Positions 36,030 through 43,829 of a DNA stretch of 64,000 nucleotides are shown one piece after another. The position numbers were made by a program, and so were the translations under genes. The notes beneath the pieces were generated by a model. It was not told where the DNA came from. It made no database searches and worked only from the letters and a program-made list of their open reading frames with translations. Origin of the DNA: Alphaproteobacteria bacterium (GTDB lineage Bacteria > Pseudomonadota > Alphaproteobacteria > Micavibrionales > Micavibrionaceae); the NCBI GenBank assembly GCA_020443295.1, contig JAGRIJ010000008.1, positions 1-64,000 of the forward strand. Reading direction: 5' to 3'. Numbering within the stretch: position 1 is the stretch's first letter; every line of letters begins with the position of its first letter.

Positions 36030-38630
36030 ATGAAGAAGAAGTTCAGACCAAAGAAAAAAATCAGCGCCGGATCACGGCGCGGATTGTGGCTGACCTCGGG
36101 TCTGGCGCAGGCGATGGTACTGTTGAACGGGATCATCCTGACATGCACGGCCTTTTATATTCTCCATATTTTTATCAACGGCATATCGGTGGAGGAATAC
36201 AGGGCTTCCGCGGATGACGCCGGTCATGTGTTTATGGATGGAATATCGGACCAGGAAAACACGGTCAGGCTCCTCTCAAGCGTTCTTCTTCTCTCCACCA
36301 ATATGAATGAATCCGTTTTATCGGAACAAATACGCAGAAACATCCCGGGTTTAAGCCAGTTTGATCAGGTACTCTGGATTTACGAGGGATCTCCGGGAAA
36401 ATGGAACTACAAGACCCTCTACGAATCCTCGCACGTAACCAATAAGGAAGCCAGCTATACGCTGGTCCCCAGCCAAAATCTGATCACAAAAATCGTTCAG
36501 GATAAATTTTTCGAAAACGATAGCTTGCGCGTGATGTCTGATCTGCCGGGAATGAATTTTGTGGAAACCAAGTCTTCTCCCCCCACGATGGAGCGCCCTT
36601 TTTCTCTGGTCAAGGTTGTAAAAAAGAACGACTCTTCGCAAGGCGTGATCTTTGCAGTATCCAGACCTGAAAAGCTGATCGACGAAAGCTGGCTGGATAA
36701 GGAAAGCTCGATCTGCGACCTGACGATCAAGGACATATCCTCAAGCAAGAACATGTACAGCATGGAGAATGACAGGATTGCAACGCAATCTGTCGCTTAC
36801 GAACAAAAATACAACTTTTTCGTAGGGGATGGTGAATGGCAGATCACCATTCAGTTCACCAAGAAATCCAATATGCTCTATATCGAGCAAATGCCGTTTC
36901 TGGTCTTGTTTTTCGGCATAGCTCTGACGGCCATCGGAACCTTGTTCGTACGCAATAACCACAAGCAGGCGCAACGGGTATCTTTAATGAACAAGGCTCT
37001 GGAGCAGAAAAACCTTGAGCTTGAAACGGAAATTTCGGAAAGGGAGCGCCTGAACAGTGCCTTGATGAAAGCCGACAAGGAAAACAGGGCGGTGATCGAC
37101 TCGGTCAGCGATATTATTTTTGAAACGGATACGGACGGCCAAATACTCTTCCTGAGCGCATCGTGGAGAAAAATAACCGGCTTCGATGTGGAGCGCTCCA
37201 AGGGAAATAATCTGTTCTCAATGCTGAATCCGGAAGATCAGACCAAACAGAAAAAAGAATTCGATATGATGGTACGGGGGCAGAAACAGGCCTACCGGAC
37301 CTTTACGCGCCTGAGAACGGCGGAAGGGACGTTCCGTTCGATCGAACTGGCCATTTCGATGATCCGGCAGGACGAAAACAAGAACCTGCGCGTGGTCGGA
37401 ACCATAACGGACGTTGAAGAGCGCAGAAGGGCGGAGCGGGCCTTGGCCGAAGCGGAAAAGAAATACCGGACGATCGTTGAAAACGCGGCGGGCGGTCTGT
37501 ATCAGCTCACGCCCGAGGGGATATATCTCAGTGCCAACCCCTCTATGGCGCGGATTCTCGGTTATAAAAACGTTGAAGAGCTTTTGCACGAAGTCAAAAA
37601 CGCGAACGGGGCAGTCTATATTGACAAGGACGAACGCGAATCTTTTATCAATGCACTCATGCGCGCCGGGCAGATCAACGGCTATGAAACGCAGGTCTTC
37701 AAAAAAGGCGGAACAAAGATCTGGGTCAGCGAAAACATCCGTTGCGTGAAGGATGAGGCGGACAACATCCTTTACTTTGAAGGCAGCATGGAAGACATCA
37801 CCAAGCGTAAGGAAGCGGAAATCGCGCTGAAAGACGCCAAGGTGCAATCGGATATGGCCAACCGCTCCAAAACGGAATTCATCGCCAATATGAGCCACGA
37901 GTTGCGGACGCCTCTTAATGCAATCATTGGGTTTTCCGAAATCATGAAGAACGAAGTGATGGGGGCGCTGGGCGCCGATATGTACCGGGATTACGTGAAA
38001 GATATCCATAAGAGCGGCAAAGGGCTGCTGAAAATCATCAACGAAATCCTCGACATATCGAAAATTGAATCCGGGGACCGTGAACTCAACGAGAGTGAAT
38101 TCCCCTTTGCAACCTTGGTTGAAACCTGCCTTGAACTGAATAAGGCCAAGGTACAGGACAAGGGGATTACCGTGGCCAATAATGCGAATGACTTGCCCTA
38201 CCTCATCGGTGAGGAACTGGCCGTCAAGCAGATTATCGCAAACATTTATTCGAACGCCGTCAAATTTACCCCCGAAGGGGGCCGCATTACGCTCATGTCA
38301 ACTTTCGACCATAACGGGTCTCTGCGCTTTTCCATTTCCGATACCGGGGTGGGTCTGACCAAGGATGAAATTCAAAAAGCCCTTTCACCCTTCGGACAGA
38401 TCGATAATGCGCTTGACCGTTCAGGCTCTGGGGCCGGTTTGGGACTAACCCTCTCCAAATCCATGATGAAGCTCCACGGCGGCGACCTTGAAATTCTTTC
38501 TGAAAAAGGGATCGGCACGACCGTCAGCCTGATCTTTCCTGCCGAGCGGATATCGCACAGGGCGCGCAAGGAAAGCGCAACGGAAACAACTCCGACTCCT
38601 GAAACGAAACAGGACTCGCCCCTTCAGTAA
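36030..38630 (+). CDS. Membrane-bound PAS sensor histidine kinase
   Basis: 866 residues. A basic N-terminus precedes membrane segment 1 (about 20-50), an extracytoplasmic sensor of about 240 residues and segment 2 (about 286-308). A coiled coil and two PAS domains follow (about 345-470 and 475-600; FETDTDGQILFLSASWRKITGF and LYQLTPEGIYLSANPSMARIL). The phosphorylated His is in NMSHELRTPLNAIIGF at about residue 623, then NIYSNAVKFTPEGG and GAGLGLTLSKSMM. The ATG at 36030 with AAGGA is preferred. There is no receiver domain or adjacent response regulator, so its target lies elsewhere. It overlaps recX tail-to-tail by 7 bases. Confidence 0.92.
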   Translation: MKKKFRPKKKISAGSRRGLWLTSGLAQAMVLLNGIILTCTAFYILHIFINGISVEEYRASADDAGHVFMDGISDQENTVRLLSSVLLLSTNMNESVLSEQIRRNIPGLSQFDQVLWIYEGSPGKWNYKTLYESSHVTNKEASYTLVPSQNLITKIVQDKFFENDSLRVMSDLPGMNFVETKSSPPTMERPFSLVKVVKKNDSSQGVIFAVSRPEKLIDESWLDKESSICDLTIKDISSSKNMYSMENDRIATQSVAYEQKYNFFVGDGEWQITIQFTKKSNMLYIEQMPFLVLFFGIALTAIGTLFVRNNHKQAQRVSLMNKALEQKNLELETEISERERLNSALMKADKENRAVIDSVSDIIFETDTDGQILFLSASWRKITGFDVERSKGNNLFSMLNPEDQTKQKKEFDMMVRGQKQAYRTFTRLRTAEGTFRSIELAISMIRQDENKNLRVVGTITDVEERRRAERALAEAEKKYRTIVENAAGGLYQLTPEGIYLSANPSMARILGYKNVEELLHEVKNANGAVYIDKDERESFINALMRAGQINGYETQVFKKGGTKIWVSENIRCVKDEADNILYFEGSMEDITKRKEAEIALKDAKVQSDMANRSKTEFIANMSHELRTPLNAIIGFSEIMKNEVMGALGADMYRDYVKDIHKSGKGLLKIINEILDISKIESGDRELNESEFPFATLVETCLELNKAKVQDKGITVANNANDLPYLIGEELAVKQIIANIYSNAVKFTPEGGRITLMSTFDHNGSLRFSISDTGVGLTKDEIQKALSPFGQIDNALDRSGSGAGLGLTLSKSMMKLHGGDLEILSEKGIGTTVSLIFPAERISHRARKESATETTPTPETKQDSPLQ

Positions 38631-39250
38631 ACGCCACGGGGATCGTCAGAATCCATCTCGACAACAGTTTTTGAAAGATCATAGGAAAACCCCGCGCGGG
38701 CAAAAACCCCCAGCTCTTTTTGAAGTATGGAAGGCTCTTTCGGACCTCTGCGAAACGGACCGATTTTTTTGCGCCGCGCGAAACGCAGGGCCGATTGCAG
38801 GTCGGTTTCCGCTAGGCTTAGGCCTTCTTCCTCATGATACTGCGCGAGAGATTCTGAAATCTGCGCTTCACTCAATCCTTTTATAAGCAGCTTGGCCCGG
38901 ATGGCTTTGAGGGATCGTCCCTGCCTGAGGAGGGAGGCAAGAATCCCCCGGACATAGACCGCATCGTTTAAAAGCCCTGCCGCTTCAAATTTGTCTGCCA
39001 GATCATCCACCATTTTTAGGCAGGAAGCTAAATCCTGTTCAGGATGTGCCTGGCAGGAACGACGGACCTTTCGTGCCATGACGCTCTTGAAATGTTTTTT
39101 GCTGGCCGCAAAACGCTGCAGGTAATACAGTCCCGAGTTATGAAGATAGGTTTCCGTAATTTTTTTCGGCAGGCGAGGGGCTGAGGAGGGGGAGCGCTTA
39201 CTTTTGCTGTTGACCGTCCGCAGTTCTGCTTTATTCTCTGTTCGTCCCAT
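38624..39250 (-). CDS. recX: Regulatory protein RecX
   Basis: 208 residues; RecX inhibits RecA filaments. Three-helix repeats typical of RecX are seen: YLQRFAASKKHFKSVMARKV, DAVYVRGILASLLRQGRSLKAIRAKLLIKGL and ALRFARRKKIGPFRRG. The N-terminus is extended by a Ser/Lys-rich stretch of about 25 residues. It is not next to recA and no SOS box was found before it. The gene is divergent from the ABC-2 permease gene with 29 bases between starts. Confidence 0.87.
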   Translation of the reverse strand: MGRTENKAELRTVNSKSKRSPSSAPRLPKKITETYLHNSGLYYLQRFAASKKHFKSVMARKVRRSCQAHPEQDLASCLKMVDDLADKFEAAGLLNDAVYVRGILASLLRQGRSLKAIRAKLLIKGLSEAQISESLAQYHEEEGLSLAETDLQSALRFARRKKIGPFRRGPKEPSILQKELGVFARAGFSYDLSKTVVEMDSDDPRGVY

Positions 39251-39279
39251 ACTCTCAAATGTAGCGCAGGTTTAAACCG

Positions 39280-40089
39280 ATGCAAATATCCTATACGTCC
39301 ATGGGTGAGCGCCGGATCCACGGCATCAACAAGGTGGGTCTGTATACGCTTGTAAGAAAAGAAGTTGAGCGTTTCTTAAAGGTATATACCCAGACCCTGA
39401 TCGCCCCTGCCATCACGACGCTGCTGTTTTATACGGTCTTCGCTTTGGCTTTTGGCGGGCTGCAAAGAAAAATGGAGGACGGGACCTCCTATCTGGATTT
39501 TCTGGCGCCGGGACTCGTGATGATGGCCATGGCTCAAAATGCCTTTTCCAACACGTCATCTTCCATTGTCATTTCCAAAATCCAGGGCAATATCGTGGAT
39601 CTCCTGATGCCCCCCTTATCCGCCGGAGAGATCCTGACAGGTTATATGCTGGGTTCGGTCCTGCGCGGCCTTACGGTGGGATTTACAACCTTTCTTGTGC
39701 TCTCTGTCTTTGTTCACGTTCATATCCACTCCGTCCTGCTTGTCCTTCTTTTCGCGGTTCTGGGGACGTATATGATGGGCTCATTGGGGATCACTGCAGG
39801 GATATGGTCGGATAAATTTGACCAGATCGCCGCCTTTACGAATTTTATTGTCACACCGCTGACCTTTCTGTCCGGAACCTTTTACAGGATCGGAATGCTG
39901 CCCGAAGAATGGAGGTTTGCCGCTTCGATGAACCCGTTTTTTTACATGATTGATGGTTTCCGTTCCGGTTTTGTGGGGCACGCGGACGGCAGCATGCTTG
40001 CCGGAATAGGCTTGCTGGTGACGGTCAACGTGTTGCTCACGGCTCTTGCGTACTGGATGTTTAAAACCGGCTATAAGATCAAGAGCTGA
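39280..40089 (+). CDS. ABC-2 type transporter permease
   Basis: 269 residues with six membrane segments, matching ABC-2 permeases of the YadH/NodJ type. RKEVERFLKVYTQTLIAPAITTLLFYTVFALAF opens the domain; FVTPLTFLSGTFY-like and RSGFVGHADG are in the second half. The ATPase is not adjacent, so a partner must come from elsewhere. A lipoprotein gene follows after 20 bases and could be co-transcribed. Confidence 0.88.
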   Translation: MQISYTSMGERRIHGINKVGLYTLVRKEVERFLKVYTQTLIAPAITTLLFYTVFALAFGGLQRKMEDGTSYLDFLAPGLVMMAMAQNAFSNTSSSIVISKIQGNIVDLLMPPLSAGEILTGYMLGSVLRGLTVGFTTFLVLSVFVHVHIHSVLLVLLFAVLGTYMMGSLGITAGIWSDKFDQIAAFTNFIVTPLTFLSGTFYRIGMLPEEWRFAASMNPFFYMIDGFRSGFVGHADGSMLAGIGLLVTVNVLLTALAYWMFKTGYKIKS

Positions 40090-40109
40090 GACGGAAAAAG
40101 GAGGAAAGG

Positions 40110-40718
40110 ATGAATAAAAAAGCAAAAAACACAGGTTGGCTCCTGCTTTCTGCCTGTTCGGTTATGCTGGCCTTGGGCGGGTGCAACACGGTGGGCAGCC
40201 CCCCGCCTGAAAAGATGACCTTCGACACGCTGGATCCCTTTCCCTTGTACGTGGCTTCATATGAAATTCAAAATCAAACGCCGGAAAACAGCGGCTTTTC
40301 GGACAAGGCAGAAGAGGAGGGGTTTGTCGCCTCGGTTAATAGAACGGTAGATGATTACCTGCATCATCGTTTCTCGGCAGTGGGCAGCAACGGCAAATTT
40401 CTGGCGGTCCTGAAAGAAGCGTCGGTGCAGCGCAGTGTTCTGCCCTCCGATAACAAAATCGGGGTGTGGATGAATGTCGACAAACGGGATCGCTACGATA
40501 TGAAAGTTGTCGTGCATATGGCTATTTTCGGCGTCGGGGATTACGAGAAAAAAGGGATAGATGTCCTTGCAAACCGGATGCTTGCAATTCCCGATCATGT
40601 CACCTTGGCTGAACGGGAGCGTCTTGAAATGGAGGCGCTGGATAATCTGATCGATGATCTCGATGGTTCTATTCAGCAGGTCCTGAAGGAAGATTTCCAG
40701 ATTCTTAACCAGCCATAA
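40110..40718 (+). CDS. Lipoprotein, function unknown
   Basis: 202 residues with a lipobox at LALGGC, so the lipid-anchored Cys is at about residue 25. The mature part has SYEIQNQ, VNRTVDDYLHHRF, FLAVLKEASV and an acidic C-terminal helix (TLAERERLEMEALDNLIDDLD). The ATG has AGGAGGAAAGG upstream, a strong ribosome site. It follows the ABC-2 permease gene after 20 bases. No named family. Confidence 0.7.
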   Translation: MNKKAKNTGWLLLSACSVMLALGGCNTVGSPPPEKMTFDTLDPFPLYVASYEIQNQTPENSGFSDKAEEEGFVASVNRTVDDYLHHRFSAVGSNGKFLAVLKEASVQRSVLPSDNKIGVWMNVDKRDRYDMKVVVHMAIFGVGDYEKKGIDVLANRMLAIPDHVTLAERERLEMEALDNLIDDLDGSIQQVLKEDFQILNQP

Positions 40719-40742
40719 CAAAGCATGATAGAGGGAAGATAA

Positions 40743-40775
40743 AAAGAAAGCGCAGGAGCCTCCTGCGCTTTCTTT
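40743..40775. terminator. Bidirectional terminator
   Basis: AAAGAAAGCGCAGGA and TCCTGCGCTTTCTTT are perfectly complementary over 15 bases with a 3-base loop. It serves the lipoprotein gene (plus) and the OmpA-like gene (minus), which converge here. Confidence 0.93.
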
Positions 40776-40797
40776 AATTCATGCTGAAAGCTCTTTC

Positions 40798-41673
40798 TTA
40801 TTTGAAAGAAATATTGGCACGGCGGTTGGCCGGCTCACGAACATTGTCCGGAGTGGGGACGAGAAGTTCGTCTTCTCCGCGGCTTTCAATGCTGATCAGA
40901 TTCTCAGGCACGCCAAGCTTCACAAGAGCGTCCCGCACGGCCGAAGCACGCTTGAAAGCCAGACGCTTGTTGTAATCGGACGGTCCGGACGTGTCGGCAT
41001 GGCCCTGTACGTTGACCTGAGAAGGCGGATTTTTCGCGACTTCCTTGGCAACGGCTTCCAGAACGCTGTTCGCGCTGCTGCTGATATCAAAGGCATCCCA
41101 GTTAAAGAACACGAGGTACATCGCTTCTTCGGGGATCATCGGCGGAGGCTCTTCAGCGGCCACGGGTTGCGGCCCCTGTTGAACAAGACCTTCAAGTTCG
41201 TTCATGGACTCCAGGAACGCTTTCTTACAGGAAAGAATGTCCTTGGTCTGCCAGTTCTCTTCTTGTTGTTCGATCCAGCAGTCGAAATTCACTTGGGCTT
41301 TCGCTGCCGTAGCGGGAGCGAGTTCACGGGCGCCAAGATCAAAAGCGATAATAAGGCGTCCGCGGGCGGCGCCCAGCTCCTTGATATGCTCTTCGCTCAG
41401 GTTCCAGTCATTGATCGGCTCGGGCATCACGCTTTCACCGGAAGCGGCAGCCAGACCCTTGCGGGCGAAGTGCAGCGCATCGGGATAATCGAACATGTCC
41501 TTAAGTTCATTGTTCGCGAAAGTTTTATACTCGGCGGCCAAAGCCTGAGTAAAGGGGCTTCCGACGGCTTTGGCCTCATTCAGGGCATCGACTTCGCTGT
41601 ATACGTCGAACACGGTACACCCGCTCAACGCAAGCATGCCCGTAACCAAAATAAGATTACGCAAGGATTTCAT
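40798..41673 (-). CDS. OmpA-family peptidoglycan-binding lipoprotein
   Basis: 291 residues. Lipobox LALSGC near residue 19 predicts a lipid anchor. A helical middle of about 150 residues contains two Cys-bearing segments (FDCWIEQQEENWQ, LSCKKAFLES). The C-terminal OmpA domain (about 180-291) has VNVQGHADTSGPSDYNKRLAFKRASAV and ESRGEDELLVPTPDNVREPANRRANI, with the Asp and Arg that bind diaminopimelate. The ATG at 41673 with AGGGGG upstream is preferred over one 17 codons earlier. It probably ties the outer membrane to peptidoglycan. Confidence 0.9.
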   Translation of the reverse strand: MKSLRNLILVTGMLALSGCTVFDVYSEVDALNEAKAVGSPFTQALAAEYKTFANNELKDMFDYPDALHFARKGLAAASGESVMPEPINDWNLSEEHIKELGAARGRLIIAFDLGARELAPATAAKAQVNFDCWIEQQEENWQTKDILSCKKAFLESMNELEGLVQQGPQPVAAEEPPPMIPEEAMYLVFFNWDAFDISSSANSVLEAVAKEVAKNPPSQVNVQGHADTSGPSDYNKRLAFKRASAVRDALVKLGVPENLISIESRGEDELLVPTPDNVREPANRRANISFK

Positions 41674-41858
41674 AATTTTTGCCCCCTTAATTAAAAGCAA
41701 AGTCTGAGAGTATCTTAAAGACAATTGTCCACCAACTTATACACTGACGGAAAACCATTCCTTACAGTTTTTATATCCAGAACAATATAATGTAAAGCTT
41801 AGTTTATGATTTTTAACAATTTTTATTAGGAGAATTCAAATCGTTAATCTTTTTTGCA

Positions 41859-41886
41859 TTGCACAAATATCCCGGGGGCGTATACT
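41859..41886 (+). promoter_or_regulatory. Promoter of the DJ-1/PfpI-like gene
   Basis: TTGCAC (41859-41864) and TATACT (41881-41886), spacer 16. The -35 is part of TTGCATTGCAC, and the TTGC-N6-GCAA element at 41889-41902 sits just after the -10. Confidence 0.6.
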
Positions 41887-41888
41887 TT

Positions 41889-41902
41889 TTGCTGTGGTGC
41901 AA
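41889..41902 (+). promoter_or_regulatory. TTGC-N6-GCAA element (possible PhaR operator)
   Basis: TTGCTGTGGTGCAA has the same architecture as TTGCACCTATGCAA between phaR and phaC. It lies over the expected transcript start of the DJ-1-like gene, where a bound repressor would block transcription. Confidence 0.45.
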
Positions 41903-41918
41903 CATAAAGGTCACGACC

Positions 41919-42521
41919 ATGAAAAAAATCGCTGAAAAGAGCAGAAAAGCGGCATTTCTTGTAGAGAATGGCTTTTCGGAAATTGATTTCCTTGATTCGT
42001 CCCCGGTTCTGGAAAAGGAAGGGTTTTTCATAAAAATAATCAGCGCTGAAAACGAGACTCTCAAGGCTTGGAATTGTAAGGATTGGACGCAAAGCTATGC
42101 CGCTTCGGCTCGTCTGGGGCAGGCATATGCGTGGGATTATGACGTTCTGGTCATCCCAGGGGGCCGCCGAAGCGTTGAAAAGCTTAAACTATGTCCCGAA
42201 ACCAGGGCCTTTATAGGGGCCTTTATATCAGCAGGCCAGCCCGTGATTGCCTATAATTATGCCCTTGAATTGCTGTTATCCTTGGGTCTTCTGAGCGGAC
42301 ACAGGGTGGCCGCTCCCGTGGAATTGGCAGAAGACATTGGGAAAGCAGGCGGCGTATGGTCCGACAAACCCGCAGTGGCCAGTGCTGGGTTTTTAACGCT
42401 GACCAGACAGGAATCGGGTTTCTCGGTGGAGATAAGAAGTTTTCTGAAAAAAGTGTCTCTTCTCGAAACCGCGGACAGCCCGCGTGCGTCCAGGATCTCC
42501 GGCAAAGATAAAGCGGCTTGA
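41919..42521 (+). CDS. DJ-1/PfpI-like protein lacking the catalytic cysteine
   Basis: 200 residues with the class I glutaminase-like fold: KAAFLVENGFSEIDFLDS, YDVLVIPGGRRSVEKL and FIGAFISAGQPVIAYNYALELLLSLGLLSGHRVAAP. Where DJ-1/PfpI enzymes have AICHG, this protein has AYNYA, so the nucleophilic Cys is Asn and the next His is Tyr; the Glu that pairs with the Cys is also Asp. It is therefore unlikely to be a classical deglycase or peptidase and may bind a ligand or partner. The ATG at 41919 is preferred (AGG at 8 bases). Confidence 0.8.
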   Translation: MKKIAEKSRKAAFLVENGFSEIDFLDSSPVLEKEGFFIKIISAENETLKAWNCKDWTQSYAASARLGQAYAWDYDVLVIPGGRRSVEKLKLCPETRAFIGAFISAGQPVIAYNYALELLLSLGLLSGHRVAAPVELAEDIGKAGGVWSDKPAVASAGFLTLTRQESGFSVEIRSFLKKVSLLETADSPRASRISGKDKAA

Positions 42522-42586
42522 TTTTTTTGACGGGCGTTATTATCTAAGGCACTCATATAATGCCACCCAAAAGAGGGATAAGCGCA

Positions 42587-43691
42587 ATGCGTGCCGAAAT
42601 TGAAGCAGTTGTTAGCGATATCGAAGAATCGCTCGAACTGCTGAGGAGGAGTCTTTGACTGGGAAGTCTCCCTTCAAAGACTTCAGGAATTAAACAGCCT
42701 GTCCGAAAGTCCTGATCTCTGGTCAGATCCGGAAAAAGCCCAGAAATTGATGCGGGAGCGCACCAAGATCGAGCAGGCCGTTGAGGCCGTGCAATCCATT
42801 GAGGCAAGGTTAAAGGACAACATCGATCTCCTGGAACTGGCGGAATCGGAAGACGACCGGGCGGTGGTGGTTGAAACCGAAAAGGCCATTGACGAGCTGC
42901 AGGCTTTTGCCCGCCGCAAGCGTCTCGAGAGCCTTCTGAGTGGCGAAGCTGATGATAACGACGCTTATCTGCAGGTGAATGCCGGGGCAGGGGGAACCGA
43001 GGCGCAGGATTGGGGAGAAATTCTCGGGCGCATGTATACGCGTTGGGCCGAACAGCATGGATACAAGATCAGCGTTATTGAAAGAAGTGATGGCGAGGAG
43101 GCAGGCCTGAAATCCTGTACTCTCAAGATCGAAGGGCCACAGGCTTATGGATGGCTGAAGACGGAAACCGGCGTACACAGGCTGGTGCGGATTTCACCCT
43201 TCGATGCGAACGCAAGGCGTCATACCAGCTTCGCATCCATTGCCGTCTCGCCTGTGATTGATGACGATATTGATATCGTTGTCGAAGACAAGGACTTGCG
43301 GATCGACACCTACCGGTCCAGCGGCAAGGGCGGGCAGCACGTCAATACTACGGACAGCGCGGTTCGCGTCACCCATATCCCCTCGGGAATTGCCGTAGCC
43401 TGTCAGGCCGGACGCTCTCAGCACCAGAATAAGGCCGAGGCGATGCGTCTTCTGAAAGCCAAGCTGTATGAAGCGGAGCTTTCGCGCCGCGAGGAGCAGG
43501 CGGCAAAGGAGCATGGCGAAAAAACAGATATCGGTTGGGGGCATCAGATACGGTCCTACGTTCTTCAGCCCTACCAGATGATAAAGGATCTCAGGACCGG
43601 CGTTGAGACATCTAACGCACAGGCGGTTTTGGACGGCGATCTGGATTCTTTTCTGGAAGCCTCGCTGGCCCATGGGGCAGGTCGGAAATAA
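42587..43691 (+). CDS. prfB: Peptide chain release factor 2 (programmed +1 frameshift)
   Basis: RF2, 367 residues over two frames. Codons 1-23 from the ATG at 42587 end at an in-frame TGA (42656-42658); translation continues in the +1 frame from GAC at 42657. RF2 hallmarks are the anticodon-like SPF in LVRISPFDANARR and the catalytic GGQ in SSGKGGQHVNTTDSAV, releasing peptides at TGA and TAA. Any annotation starting near 42747 would be truncated by about 53 residues. The upstream GAGGG and ATG fit a normal start. Confidence 0.95.
42644..42659 (+). other. Programmed +1 frameshift site of prfB
   Basis: AGGAGG (an internal Shine-Dalgarno), three bases, CTT TGA C: the same layout as the Escherichia coli prfB site. 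When RF2 is scarce the ribosome pauses at TGA, slips from CTT to TTT and reads on, so RF2 controls its own synthesis. Confidence 0.93.
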
Positions 43692-43764
43692 ATCATCCAC
43701 GATCTATGGATAACTAAAATAACTGAAGAATTTCAGCTATATATTAGACTTTATGAAATATTCT

Positions 43765-43792
43765 TTGAGAATTATGGCTAAAAGTGTATGAT
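43765..43792 (+). promoter_or_regulatory. Promoter of the coiled-coil protein gene
   Basis: TTGAGA (43765-43770) and TATGAT (43787-43792), spacer 16, each five of six to consensus. A TGACCG ... CGGTCA inverted repeat follows before the ATG. Confidence 0.5.
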
Positions 43793-43829
43793 TTGACCGT
43801 TATTTCGTAAATCACAAGCGGTCAGTGTT

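Noticed and set aside
42747-43691. prfB as a 314-residue N-terminally truncated gene
   Set aside because: The upstream start plus the frameshift site restores the normal length.
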